NCBI RefSeq assembly: GCF_023078475.1 | Contig: NZ_CP095741.1 | Location: 2,294,001 to 2,358,000, forward strand | Reading direction: 5' to 3' | DNA length: 64,000 nucleotides | Source: Luteibacter aegosomaticola | Lineage (GTDB): Bacteria > Pseudomonadota > Gammaproteobacteria > Xanthomonadales > Rhodanobacteraceae | In this document: positions 34,829-43,609 of the stretch, piece after piece | How the letters are laid out: every line of letters starts with the position of its first letter | How positions within the stretch are numbered: the first letter of the stretch is position 1 | Position numbers and translations under genes: made by a program | The notes under the pieces: model-generated | What the model was told of the DNA's origin: nothing | Seen by the model: only the letters and a program-made list of their open reading frames with translations | The model's database searches: none

Positions 34829-36205
34829 TTACTCAGCCACTGCCGGTGCGCGCAGGCCGAACAGGCGCGAGATGTTCACCGTCATGCTCAACCCATAAAC
34901 CACCAGGTTCTTGGGGACGGTTTTCGTCGCGGGTATGGCCGAGTTGTCCGGGTGGATGATGTACTGGATGTTCGGCATCAGGACGATGCCCGGCGTCGGC
35001 TTCCACCCGTAGTTGAGCTCAAAGGCAAGCTGGTTCGCGTGGCTCTTGCCCGTGCCGCCCGCCTTTTTACGCGCATCGTCCAGATACGCCTGCTCGGCAT
35101 CGGTCATGCGGAAGTACGAGATCGAGAGGCCGACGGTATCGACGGGTCGCTGGGCAAACGGCCCGGTGAAGACGAAACCAGTGTAGATCTGCCGGCGCAT
35201 GATTTCATCGGTTTCCAGCTGGTGCACCACGCCAAGGAACAGGTTCAGGTTGCGCGATGAGCCGGGACTGGGCCGCCACACGATGTGATCGGCCATGGCG
35301 TAGATGCCTGCGCGGTGCGAGTCGGCCTCGCGGGCGGTCCCGCCGTAAAGACCCCGTGAGCGGCCCTGGGTGTTGTAGTACGGATCGCTTAGCGGCGCGG
35401 TGGTCACGTAGCCGCCGGCTTTGATCTCGAAGCCGTAAGGATCCTTCACGGGATCCATTTTCGACCAGCTCCACTCCACCGGGAAGGTCACGCCGGTGGA
35501 GTTGGCGATGGAGAAATCCAGGCCGTTGCTTGGCTGCGTGGTCGGGTTTACTTCGTACACGCCGCCTTCGATATACGAGTGCGGCGTGAGCTTGTAGTTC
35601 ACGTTCATAGCCCACGTCGCGGACGGCAGCAGGCTGTATCCGGCCTCGGAATTGATGATGCGCGGCACGCCACAGGTGGTGCCGGCCTGGAACTGGCAGT
35701 TGATCGCCAGGTGGGTGTAATAGGCCGTGGTGCCCAACCGGCCAAAGATGACATCGAGCCTGTTATCGAGGAACTTCTGCTCCCACGCGAACAGGCCAAG
35801 GTGCCAGCGTGGGTATTCGTTCTTGTAGACGTATTGCTGCTTGGAGAACGTGCCGCTTACATCGTGTTGCAGGCCGTTACCGTAATCGCGATACACGGTG
35901 AAGTGGAAGCTGCTGCCGTCAAAGCCGAGCAGCTTTTGGAGATCGAGGTCCGCACCGATATTGAACTGGCCGACGTTGGTCCTGCCCTGGTGGACGCCGC
36001 CACGCGGGTTCGTCGCGTACTGGTCGAGCAGGTTGGCGCGGATGAACACGCCTTTCGCGGCCAGTTGCTGCAGGGCATTCTGCGGCGCATCGCTGCTCGC
36101 GATCGTTGCATCGTCCTGTGCTGCGTAGGCGTTGGCGGTCGCCAGACAGCAAAGCGCCCCCAATCCCGCGGCTTTCCAGCCGAAGGCTATGCGTTGAAAC
36201 ATCAT
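34829..36205 (-). CDS. OprB-type carbohydrate porin
   Basis: The predicted protein has 458 residues. The tandem ATG at 36205 follows GGGGAGGG. A signal peptide (MMFQRIAFGWKAAGL...ANAYA) precedes a 16-strand porin-type sequence rich in Tyr, Asn and Gly: FNIGADLDLQKLLGFDGSSF, EQKFLDNRLDVIFGRLGTT, FELNYGWKPTPGIVLMPNIQ, and a C-terminus near LSMTVNISRLFGL. OprB porins pass sugars and related small molecules across the outer membrane. It is the last gene of the amidohydrolase/DctA operon, 35 bp after the symporter, so the substrate may instead be an organic acid. Confidence 0.87.
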   Translation of the reverse strand: MMFQRIAFGWKAAGLGALCCLATANAYAAQDDATIASSDAPQNALQQLAAKGVFIRANLLDQYATNPRGGVHQGRTNVGQFNIGADLDLQKLLGFDGSSFHFTVYRDYGNGLQHDVSGTFSKQQYVYKNEYPRWHLGLFAWEQKFLDNRLDVIFGRLGTTAYYTHLAINCQFQAGTTCGVPRIINSEAGYSLLPSATWAMNVNYKLTPHSYIEGGVYEVNPTTQPSNGLDFSIANSTGVTFPVEWSWSKMDPVKDPYGFEIKAGGYVTTAPLSDPYYNTQGRSRGLYGGTAREADSHRAGIYAMADHIVWRPSPGSSRNLNLFLGVVHQLETDEIMRRQIYTGFVFTGPFAQRPVDTVGLSISYFRMTDAEQAYLDDARKKAGGTGKSHANQLAFELNYGWKPTPGIVLMPNIQYIIHPDNSAIPATKTVPKNLVVYGLSMTVNISRLFGLRAPAVAE

Positions 36206-36240
36206 GGGTCGTCCCTCCCCGGGCAGACGTAGATGGTGGT

Positions 36241-37566
36241 TCAGGCCGGGCGGTAGCCCTGGGTGAGTTCTTCTTCGAGGCGCTCGGTGTCGACGGCGTT
36301 TTCCCACTTGCCCACGACGAGCGTGGCGACACAGTTGCCTGCGATGTTGGTGAAGACGAAGGCGGAGGACAGGATCCGGTGCACACCGAGGATCAGGGCA
36401 ATGCTGCCTACCGGGATGGTCTTGGTGGCGGCCAGGGTCATGGCGAGTACCGCGATAGCCGAGCCTGCCACGCCGGCACCGCCCTTGGATGTCACTAGCA
36501 GCACCAGGAGCAGCCCCAGCTGTTGTTCCCAACCCAGTGCCGTGCCCGTGGCTTGCGCCAGGAACACGCTCACTGCGGCGAAGTACAGGCATGTGCCGTC
36601 GTGGTTGAAGCTATACGCCGTGGGCAACACCAGGCCCACCACGGATTCCTGCACGCCGAGCTTCGTGAGTTTGGCAGTGAGCTGGGGGAATACGCTCTCC
36701 GAGGAGCTGGTGCCGATCACGAGGACCAGTTCCTCGCGCACGTAGCGCATCAGCTTCCACAGGTTGAAGCCCGACCAGCGCGCGATGGGCCACAGCACCA
36801 CCACGATGAAGATCACGCAGGTGAGGAAGAACTCGCCCACCAGCGCGGCCAGCGGCACCAGCGTTTCGAGGCCGAACTTCGCTACCGTGAACGCGATGGC
36901 GCCGAACGCGGCGATGGGCGCGATCTTCATCGCGACGCGGATCACCCAGAACAACGCTTGCGATACGAGATGCACCACCTCCAGCACGGGCTTCGCACGT
37001 TCGCCCAGCGAGGCCAGGCCGCAGGCGAACAGCACCGAGAACACGAGGATCTGAAGGATGTCGCCCTGGGCGAACGCGTCCACGGCGGACTTCGGCACCA
37101 GGTTGAGCAGGAACTCGCCGAAGTTCATGTGCGCAGCGGGGTGCACCGCGTCCGAAGGCGTGTGCAGCGCGGCGGGGTCGATGTGCATGCCCACGCCAGG
37201 CTTCAGCAGGTTGATCGTGACGAGGCCAATCACGAGGGCGAAGCTGGTGACGATCTCGAAGTAGACGATCGCCTTCACCGCGATCCGGCCGACCTTGCCC
37301 AGGTCGCGCACGCTGGCGATGCCGTGGGTCACCGTGCAGAAGATGATCAGGCCCACCACCATCTGGATGAGGCGGATGAACACGTCGCCGAGGGGCTTCA
37401 GCTGCGTGCCCACGTTCGGCGCGAGCGCGCCGACCAGCACGCCAAGCGCCATGCCGGCCAGCACCTGGAAGGTGAGGTCTTCGTAGAAACGCTTGCGCAC
37501 GGGCGTTCGTAGAGCGGGTTTAGCAGTCATCCGGGATTCCGTGGCGGGGAGATCAAGCGCCGTCAT
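36241..37566 (-). CDS. Dicarboxylate:cation symporter (DctA/GltP family)
   Basis: The predicted protein has 441 residues with 8 transmembrane helices and the re-entrant substrate loops of the family: VIGTSSSESVFPQL, LVLPTAYSFNHDGTCLYFA (the NxDG-type motif) and TSKGGAGVAGSAI. The N-terminal FYEDLTFQVLAGMALGVLVG matches DctA. ATG at 37566 has GGAG upstream and overlaps the previous gene by 14 bp; ATG at 37530 is an alternative. It imports C4-dicarboxylates or related acids with protons or sodium. Its place beside a hydrolase and a decarboxylase-like protein suggests it brings in the pathway substrate. Confidence 0.92.
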   Translation of the reverse strand: MTALDLPATESRMTAKPALRTPVRKRFYEDLTFQVLAGMALGVLVGALAPNVGTQLKPLGDVFIRLIQMVVGLIIFCTVTHGIASVRDLGKVGRIAVKAIVYFEIVTSFALVIGLVTINLLKPGVGMHIDPAALHTPSDAVHPAAHMNFGEFLLNLVPKSAVDAFAQGDILQILVFSVLFACGLASLGERAKPVLEVVHLVSQALFWVIRVAMKIAPIAAFGAIAFTVAKFGLETLVPLAALVGEFFLTCVIFIVVVLWPIARWSGFNLWKLMRYVREELVLVIGTSSSESVFPQLTAKLTKLGVQESVVGLVLPTAYSFNHDGTCLYFAAVSVFLAQATGTALGWEQQLGLLLVLLVTSKGGAGVAGSAIAVLAMTLAATKTIPVGSIALILGVHRILSSAFVFTNIAGNCVATLVVGKWENAVDTERLEEELTQGYRPA

Positions 37567-38449
37567 GGCCGAGAAGCTCCATGGCGGGAGCGAACACCTC
37601 ATCGACAGTGAGTGCGCGCGGCAGCAGATCCTGACGCAGGCACGCTTCGATGGTGTACGCCACCGGATCACGCAGGGCCGTGAAGCCGAAGCGGTACGGT
37701 ACCGGCTGCCCGTCATGGGCGGCTAGCGGGGCTGCCGCTTCCTTCAACAGGCGGTAGGCGGCACGCATGGCCTCCGGATGCGCATCACAGGCCGCGCGGC
37801 TCGCCGCGACCATGTGGTTGATCGGCATGAAGCCGTGCTTGCGCCACCATGCATGGTCGCGTGCGTCGGCATCCGGGATCAGCGGCGCGAAGCCCGGTTC
37901 CGTGGGCAGGTCGTTGCCGAAGATGGCAGCATCCACCTCGCCGCGCTGGAGCATCTCGGCGAGGCTCTGGTCCTTGGGGGCGTGCGAGACATACGGTGGA
38001 TCCTGGAACTCGGCGACGTGCGCCGGATCCTGGGTGATCCACTCGACCTGCCGCAGGTCCAGTCCTGCATCCTCGGCGAGGTGTGCACGTACCCACATGC
38101 CGGTGGTCTGCGTATAAGCGCGCACCGCGACGCGCTTGCCGGCAAGGCTCGCTGGATCGAGGATGCCGCGGTCGGTCCAGCCCACGATGCAGCCACGCTG
38201 GAAGCGTGAGGCCACGACGGCGGGTAGCAGGACGATGGGCGCACCGTACGCGATAGCCTGCAATGCGGTGACGATGGCCAGTTCGCACAAGTCGTAGGCC
38301 GTCTCCCGCACCATCGGCGCGAAGGCCTTGTGCACCGGCGAGACATCCACGAAATCGAGCGTGACGTCGCGGTCCGTCAACGCGCCGCGCTTCAGCGCCT
38401 GCGTGTGCGGGTACGTTTTCAGCACGGTGCGGAGCGTTGCCGTGCTCAT
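37553..38449 (-). CDS. 4,5-dihydroxyphthalate decarboxylase-like / SBP-fold protein
   Basis: The predicted protein has 298 residues and lacks a signal peptide, so it is cytoplasmic despite its type-II solute-binding fold (TLRTVLKTYPHTQALKRGAL, YDLCELAIVTALQAIAYG, VRAYTQTTGMWVRAHL, CDAHPEAMRAAYRLLKEA). This pattern fits the 4,5-dihydroxyphthalate decarboxylase branch better than a transporter component; no ABC permease genes are near. The start overlaps the amidohydrolase stop (ATGA) and its stop overlaps the symporter start. Substrate is inferred, not shown. Confidence 0.7.
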   Translation of the reverse strand: MSTATLRTVLKTYPHTQALKRGALTDRDVTLDFVDVSPVHKAFAPMVRETAYDLCELAIVTALQAIAYGAPIVLLPAVVASRFQRGCIVGWTDRGILDPASLAGKRVAVRAYTQTTGMWVRAHLAEDAGLDLRQVEWITQDPAHVAEFQDPPYVSHAPKDQSLAEMLQRGEVDAAIFGNDLPTEPGFAPLIPDADARDHAWWRKHGFMPINHMVAASRAACDAHPEAMRAAYRLLKEAAAPLAAHDGQPVPYRFGFTALRDPVAYTIEACLRQDLLPRALTVDEVFAPAMELLGHDGA

Positions 38450-39306
38450 GCGGCGGCTCCGGCGCGGGCGAAGGGATAGAGCGATATCGCCGTGCGATGG
38501 CCGATCGCCGCCTGTGCCGCGGGCGGCAGATCGCCAAGCACCGTGCGAGCCTGTGCCGCGAGGCTGGCCAGTGTGCCGGCGGCCGCGGGGAAGTTTGAGC
38601 CCCAGGCGATCCGTTCCGCGCCGTAGTGGGTGAGCAGTGCATCAAGGAACGCCGTGGGCGTGGACTGGCCCTTTGCCGCGGCCTCGAGCGTCCGGTTCGT
38701 TAGCTTGAGGTACACGCCCGGGAAGGTGGCCATGTCGAACAAAGCCTGGGCGGCCGTATAGGGCGCACCATCATCGAGTTCGGGGCGCGCGCAATGGTCG
38801 AGCAGGACGCGCACCTTCGGGAAGCGGGTGAGCAGGTCGCGCAGCACGGGCAGGCCGTCCATCGTCATCTGCAGACACACCGGAATCCCGTGCTTCTCGG
38901 CATGTTCCCAGGCTGGATAGGAATCGGGATGGCCCAGCCATGCAGCCTGGCCCGGCATGGTGCTGCCGGTGGTGAACAGCCGAAAGCCATACAAGCCCTG
39001 GGCCTGCCAGTGGTCGATACGCTCCACGGCATCCGCTGCCATCGCATCGATCGAGTACACACCGACGAATCGATCGCGATGGGTGCGGACGGTGTCGGCG
39101 ACGTAGCGGTTGTCGTGGCCGTAGACCGTCGATGCCTGCACCACCACGGCTTGTTCGATGCCGGCGGCATCCATGGCGCGCAGCAAGCCGTCCGCATCGA
39201 CCGGCCGCTCACGCGACCATTCGGACTGCTTCCCGCCGATCGGGCCGGTGGGGTAGGTCGCCGCATCGGGCGAAATCACGTGGGTGTGGGTGTCGAACAG
39301 GATCAC
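38446..39306 (-). CDS. Amidohydrolase-2 family (PDC/LigI-like) metal-dependent hydrolase
   Basis: The predicted protein has 286 residues from a GTG at 39306 with GAGG upstream. TIM-barrel amidohydrolase features: DTHTHVISPD at the N-terminus (metal HxH), QASTVYGHDNRY near 60, VRVLLDHCARPELDDG near 170, IAWGSNFPAAAG near 240 (the Asp normally found at this position reads Asn). The relatives hydrolyse 2-pyrone-4,6-dicarboxylate or decarboxylate related aromatics. It is the first gene of the operon leading to DctA and the porin, and it faces a LysR gene. Confidence 0.83.
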   Translation of the reverse strand: MILFDTHTHVISPDAATYPTGPIGGKQSEWSRERPVDADGLLRAMDAAGIEQAVVVQASTVYGHDNRYVADTVRTHRDRFVGVYSIDAMAADAVERIDHWQAQGLYGFRLFTTGSTMPGQAAWLGHPDSYPAWEHAEKHGIPVCLQMTMDGLPVLRDLLTRFPKVRVLLDHCARPELDDGAPYTAAQALFDMATFPGVYLKLTNRTLEAAAKGQSTPTAFLDALLTHYGAERIAWGSNFPAAAGTLASLAAQARTVLGDLPPAAQAAIGHRTAISLYPFARAGAAA

Positions 39307-39345
39307 GGGAACCTCATGCCAGGGAGTGGAGCGGGGGCCATTCGC

Positions 39346-39359
39346 ATTCGCTATCGAAT
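39346..39359. promoter_or_regulatory. Palindrome in the divergent LysR/amidohydrolase promoter
   Basis: ATTCGCTATCGAAT is a perfect 5-4-5 palindrome, and AATTCGAATT follows at 39430-39439. Both lie in the 163-bp spacer between the operon and its LysR gene, where LysR proteins normally bind. Assignment to this regulator is inference. Confidence 0.45.
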
Positions 39360-39469
39360 TTTGTTGCACTGCAAAAACGGCAACCTCGCTGGACGCGGTG
39401 GAATATGCTCTGCCATGGGCTTCACGGCTAATTCGAATTACGATCCGGGTATCGAAAAAGGTTAATGAT

Positions 39470-40690
39470 ATGGATCAGCGCGTGTTTTCCCTGAACCTGC
39501 GTCATCTTGATGCGCTGCTCGCGGTGGCACGGATCGGGTCGATGAGTGGCGCGGCTGCGGCGGTGAATCTCTCGCAGCCGGCGCTCGTGCACGCGGTGGC
39601 CAAGCTGGAGCGGGTGCTGGATGCGCGCTTGTTCGAGCGGCACGCGGCGGGGGTGGAGCTGACGGAGAGCGGCCGCGGGTTCGTGCGCCGGGTGGATACC
39701 GCCTTGCGTTTGCTCGTGCGTGGTGTAAGGCGCTTGCGGCGCGCCGTGCGTGGCCAGGCGCTCGCGCATGTGGAGCGGCGCGTCTCCATGGCGCAGCTGC
39801 GCGCGCTCGTCGCCGTGGTGGGTAATAGCAGTTATGCAGCGGCCGCCGAGGACGTGGGCGTCTCCGAGCCCGCCCTGCATCGCGCGATGCGTGAACTGCA
39901 GGAAGCGTTGGAGGTGCCATTGCTGGTCCGCGTGGGCCGTTCGATCCGGCCAACCGATGCGGCGACGAGGCTAGTGCACTTCGTGCGCCTGATGCTGGCC
40001 GAGCTGGGCGCAGCCATCGAGGAGATCGCCAGTGGTGGTGACGCGGGGAGCGGCTTCATCCGTATCGGCGTGCTGCCCGTCGCGCGTGCGCACTTCCTGC
40101 CGCGCGTGCTTTCTGCGTTCGCGAGCGAGTATCCCGCGGCGATGGTGGAGGTCATTGAAGGGCCCTATCTCGAGCTGCTTGCGCGCCTGCGCCAGGGCGA
40201 TATGGATTTGCTCATTGGCTCGGAACGGCAGACCGTGCCTGCGCGCGATGTGCTGCAGGAAGGCTTGTTCGACGACGAACTGGTCATCGTGGGGCGGGCG
40301 GGGCATCCGTTGCGTGGCGGCCGCCTCACCACGGCCGCGTTGCTTCGCTATCCGTGGGTGGTGCCTGCCCGTGGCGTACCGTTGCGGCTGAACTGGGAGC
40401 GCATGTTCCATGTGCGTGGCGTGGAGCCGCCGCCTATCCGACTGCAGTGCGCCTCGGTGCTGATCATGCGCGGCATGATGCTCGCGGGGGACTGGCTCAC
40501 CCTGATGTCGCGCGATCAGTTCCTGCTGGAAAGCCGTGCGGGCCATCTCGTTGAGCTGGGTACCCCGGGCAAGGATTTCTGGCGGCGTATCGCGATGACC
40601 CGGCGAAGCGAATGGCTGCCTACGCCGTTGCAGGCAAAGTTTGTCGCGCTGCTGCGGCGGATGGCGGCAGAGAAGGCCTCCGGGCAGTAG
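39470..40690 (+). CDS. LysR-type regulator with two N-terminal HTH domains
   Basis: The predicted protein has 406 residues, about 100 more than a normal LysR protein. The first winged HTH (LRHLDALLAVARIGSMSGAA ... LTESGRGFVRRV) spans about 8-75. A second (MAQLRALVAVVGNSSYAAAA ... RPTDAATRLVHF) spans about 105-170. An effector-binding domain completes the protein (SGFIRIGVLPVARAHFLPRV, GDMDLLIGSERQ). ATG at 39470 follows AAAGG. It is divergent from the amidohydrolase/DctA operon, which it probably controls. Confidence 0.87.
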   Translation: MDQRVFSLNLRHLDALLAVARIGSMSGAAAAVNLSQPALVHAVAKLERVLDARLFERHAAGVELTESGRGFVRRVDTALRLLVRGVRRLRRAVRGQALAHVERRVSMAQLRALVAVVGNSSYAAAAEDVGVSEPALHRAMRELQEALEVPLLVRVGRSIRPTDAATRLVHFVRLMLAELGAAIEEIASGGDAGSGFIRIGVLPVARAHFLPRVLSAFASEYPAAMVEVIEGPYLELLARLRQGDMDLLIGSERQTVPARDVLQEGLFDDELVIVGRAGHPLRGGRLTTAALLRYPWVVPARGVPLRLNWERMFHVRGVEPPPIRLQCASVLIMRGMMLAGDWLTLMSRDQFLLESRAGHLVELGTPGKDFWRRIAMTRRSEWLPTPLQAKFVALLRRMAAEKASGQ

Positions 40691-40786
40691 AGCGGCCGGC
40701 TCTTCCGTCAGGCGCCAGGGCGCGCCGCTGCAAGACACGCGCGCCCCGGCGGGCGCGAAATCGGAGGGTCCGAACCAATAATGTTT

Positions 40787-40834
40787 GCGCACGCGGCCCT
40801 ACAGGGGCGAGCGGCGGGTGCGTGCGCGTTTTTT
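40787..40834 (+). terminator. Terminator or attenuator hairpin before the SDR gene
   Basis: GCGCACGC (40787-40794) pairs with GCGTGCGC (40820-40827), with an inner GCCC/GGGC stem, followed by a T run to 40834. It lies 96 bp after the LysR stop and only 22 bp before the next start codon. It may simply end the LysR transcript, or attenuate the SDR gene. Confidence 0.55.
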
Positions 40835-40856
40835 ACAACTGCCCGGAGGCCTGCGC

Positions 40857-41567
40857 ATGAGTGCCGTCGTGAAAGTCGCCGTGATCACCGGTGCCTCGCA
40901 GGGGATCGGCGCCGGGCTCGTCTCCGCCTTCCTTGAACGTGGGTTTCGTATTGTCGCGAACTCCCGCGCCATACCGCCGTCCGATCACCCGGATATCCAT
41001 GCGGTGCCAGGCAATATCGGCGACCCCGAAGTGGCGGAGCGGGTCATCCGCGAGGCCGTGGAGCGTTTCGGGCGCGTCGATACGCTGGTGAACAATGCGG
41101 GCGTATTCGTGCCCAAGCCGTTCGTCGAATACACCGCACTCGATTACGCCAATGTGCTGACCGTCAATCTTCACGGATTTTTCTACGTCACGCAGGCGGC
41201 CGTGCGGCAGATGCTTGCCCAGGAAAGTGGGCACATCGTCAGCATCACCACGACGCTGGTGGAGCATCCGGTGGCCGGGATTCCGTCGGTGCTGACGTCG
41301 CTCACCAAGGGCGGCGTCACCTCCGCCACCAAGTCACTGGCGATCGAATACGCCACGCGTGGGATTCGCGCCAATGCGGTTTCCCCTGGCGTGATCCAGA
41401 CGCCGATGCACGAACGCAGCGAATGGGGCGTGCTCGCGGCACTGCACCCGGTACACCGCATGGGCGAGATCAAGGACATCGTCGATGCCGTGATGTACCT
41501 GGAAAACGCGACCTTCGTCACCGGCGAAATCCTGCACGTCGACGGCGGGCAGAGCGCCGGGCACTGA
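40857..41567 (+). CDS. SDR-family protein lacking the catalytic tyrosine
   Basis: The predicted protein has 236 residues; ATG at 40857 has GGAGG. Cofactor motif VAVITGASQGIGAGL and structural NNAG (VNNAGVFVP) are normal, and HIVSITTTLVEH carries the Ser/Thr strand. Where classical SDRs have YxxxK, the sequence reads TSLTK, so the catalytic Tyr is replaced by Thr while the Lys remains. The C-terminus has the usual RANAVSPGVIQTPM and GEILHVDGGQ. It is either a catalytically altered reductase or a binding protein. A tautomerase gene follows 23 bp downstream. Confidence 0.85.
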   Translation: MSAVVKVAVITGASQGIGAGLVSAFLERGFRIVANSRAIPPSDHPDIHAVPGNIGDPEVAERVIREAVERFGRVDTLVNNAGVFVPKPFVEYTALDYANVLTVNLHGFFYVTQAAVRQMLAQESGHIVSITTTLVEHPVAGIPSVLTSLTKGGVTSATKSLAIEYATRGIRANAVSPGVIQTPMHERSEWGVLAALHPVHRMGEIKDIVDAVMYLENATFVTGEILHVDGGQSAGH

Positions 41568-41590
41568 ACCCCCTGAGGAGTACCCAGGTC

Positions 41591-41827
41591 ATGCCGATCG
41601 TCACCATCCAGATCACGCGCGAAGGCTCCGGCCCCGGGCGCAAGCACGTTACCGATGAAGAAAAGGCCGAGCTGATCAAGGGCGCAAGCGAGCTGCTGCT
41701 GCGCGTGCTCAACAAGCCGCTGGTCTCCACCTTCGTCGTGATCCAGGAAGTACCGCTCGAGAACTGGGGCTGGGGCGGCCTTCCCGCCCTCGAATTCCGA
41801 CGCCAATTCCCGGAAGGCCCCCGGTAG
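41591..41827 (+). CDS. 4-oxalocrotonate tautomerase family protein
   Basis: The predicted protein has 78 residues. Pro2 (MPIVTIQITREG), the catalytic base of the family, is present after the initiator Met, and the core TDEEKAELIKGASELL and TFVVIQEVPLENWGWGG are typical. The enzyme would interconvert keto and enol forms of small unsaturated acids. It is co-oriented with the SDR gene and probably cotranscribed. Its stop codon TAG is formed by the first bases of a type B REP. Confidence 0.87.
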   Translation: MPIVTIQITREGSGPGRKHVTDEEKAELIKGASELLLRVLNKPLVSTFVVIQEVPLENWGWGGLPALEFRRQFPEGPR

Positions 41828-41919
41828 GAGCCCACTCTGTGGGCGACATCTTTCGCGAAAGGCTCGCAGGGCCTGTGGCGTCTGTACGAACGGCGTCGCC
41901 CACAGGGTGGGCTCCTACA
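41824..41919. repeat. REP inverted pair, type B (tandem copy 1)
   Basis: GTAGGAGCCCACTCTGTGGG...CCCACAGGGTGGGCTCCTACA. It supplies the stop codon of the tautomerase gene. Confidence 0.92.
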
Positions 41920-41937
41920 AGGGCCAGGCAGCTCTTG

Positions 41938-42034
41938 TGTAGGAGCCCACCCTGTGGGCGACATCTTTCGCGAAAGCCCTGCAGGCCCTGTGGCGGCTGT
42001 ACGAAAGGCGTCGCCCACAGGGTGGGCTCCTACA
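41938..42034. repeat. REP inverted pair, type B (tandem copy 2)
   Basis: A near-identical second copy of the preceding pair, with the same spacer text (ctttcgcgaaag, cctgtggcg), making a two-unit BIME-like array between convergent genes. Confidence 0.92.
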
Positions 42035-42039
42035 AAAGG

Positions 42040-43473
42040 CTAGCCTAGCCGCTTGATGGCCTCTGCCACGCCCGCGCCATACTCGGCATGGCACGCCGTG
42101 CAGTTGGCGATATGCCGCTGCACTACCGGCTCCGATGCGCCCTTGATCGCCCGCGCCGTGTTCTCGAACAACACCTGCCGCTGTGCGGCCGACATGTTCT
42201 CGAACAGTTTCCGCGGCTGCGAGAAGTAATCCGTGTCCTCGCGGTGGTTCCAGCGCGCGGCGGCGCCATCCACGGAGAGCGGCGGCTCGCTGAAATCCGG
42301 CTGCGGCTGCAGGGCACCACGGCTGTTCGGGGCGTAGCTGGTGGCATCGCTCTTCGCGGCATCCATACGCATCGCGCCATCACGGTGGTAGCTGTGCACC
42401 GGGCACTTCGGCGCATTCACCGGGATCTGCGCGTAGTTCACGCCCAGGCGGTAGCGCTGGGTATCGCCATACGAGAACAGGCGGCCCTGGAGCATCTTGT
42501 CGGGCGAGAAGCCAATGCCCGGCACGATCACGGCGGGCGAGAACGCAGCCTGCTCGATATCCTGGAAGAAGTTCTCCGGGTTCCGGTTCAGCTCCATCAC
42601 GCCCACTTCGATCAGCGGGTAGTCGGCGTGCGGCCACACCTTGGTCAGGTCGAACGGGTTGTACGGGGTCTTGCTGGCTTCGGCTTCCGGCATGATCTGC
42701 ACGTAGAGCGTCCAGCGCGGGAACTCACCGCCCTCGATCGCGTTGAACAGATCGCGCTGGTGGCTCTCGCGATCGCCGCCGATGGTGGCACCGGCTTCCG
42801 CGTCGGTCAGGTTCTGGATGCCCTGCTGGGTCTTGAAAGTGAACTTCACCCAGAAACGCTCGTTCTGCGCATTGATGAAGCTATAGGTATGCGAGCCAAA
42901 GCCATGCATGTGGCGGAACGAGCGGGGGATGCCGCGCTCGCTCATCACGATCGTGACCTGGTGCAGGGCTTCCGGCAGGTTGGTCCAGTAATCCCAGTTG
43001 CTATCCGCCGAGCGCAGGCCCGTGCGCGGATCGCGCTTGATCGCGTGGTTCAGGTCCGGGAACTTTAGCGGATCGCGGATGAAGAACACCGGCGTATTGT
43101 TGCCCACGAGGTCCCAGTTGCCTTCCTCGGTATAAAACTTCAGCGCGAAGCCGCGGATATCGCGCTCGGCATCGGCCGCACCGCGTTCGCCGGCCACGCT
43201 GGAGAAGCGCGCGACCATCTCGGTCTTCTTGCCTACTTCCGAGAAGATCTTCGCACGGGTGTACTTCGTGATGTCGTGGGTCACCGTGAAGGTGCCGAAC
43301 GCGCCGGCGCCCTTGGCATGCATGCGGCGCTCGGGGATCACTTCGCGATCGAAATGGGCCAGCTTTTCCAGGAACCAGACATCCTGGAGAAGAGCCGGCC
43401 CACGCGGGCCGGCGGTCATGGTGTTGTCGTCGTCGGCGACGGGTGCGCCGAAGACGGTGGTGAGCTTGCTCAT
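42040..43473 (-). CDS. Catalase (small-subunit clade)
   Basis: The predicted protein has 477 residues; ATG at 43473 has AAGGATC. The distal His region [14 protein letters not shown] near residue 52, the Asn-containing [16 protein letters not shown] near 122, and the proximal haem Tyr motif [14 protein letters not shown] near 335 are all present. It decomposes hydrogen peroxide in the cytoplasm. The C-terminal extension ends with an unusual cysteine pair, [12 protein letters not shown]. No OxyR gene is adjacent. A diverged HD-protein gene lies upstream on the same strand. Confidence 0.95.
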   Translation of the reverse strand: MSKLTTVFGAPVADDDNTMTAGPRGPALLQDVWFLEKLAHFDREVIPERRMHAKGAGAFGTFTVTHDITKYTRAKIFSEVGKKTEMVARFSSVAGERGAADAERDIRGFALKFYTEEGNWDLVGNNTPVFFIRDPLKFPDLNHAIKRDPRTGLRSADSNWDYWTNLPEALHQVTIVMSERGIPRSFRHMHGFGSHTYSFINAQNERFWVKFTFKTQQGIQNLTDAEAGATIGGDRESHQRDLFNAIEGGEFPRWTLYVQIMPEAEASKTPYNPFDLTKVWPHADYPLIEVGVMELNRNPENFFQDIEQAAFSPAVIVPGIGFSPDKMLQGRLFSYGDTQRYRLGVNYAQIPVNAPKCPVHSYHRDGAMRMDAAKSDATSYAPNSRGALQPQPDFSEPPLSVDGAAARWNHREDTDYFSQPRKLFENMSAAQRQVLFENTARAIKGASEPVVQRHIANCTACHAEYGAGVAEAIKRLG

Positions 43474-43609
43474 CGGTGATCCTTGGGAACGGTTGAGGGT
43501 TGGCCCGGGTGGCATCACGTTAGGGAGCTTCACGCGGGATGTGAAATTCAAAGTTCTTTTCGATCCGATAGCTTGTACCTATGGGTCGCGTTTTCGCTTT
43601 CGCGATCCC

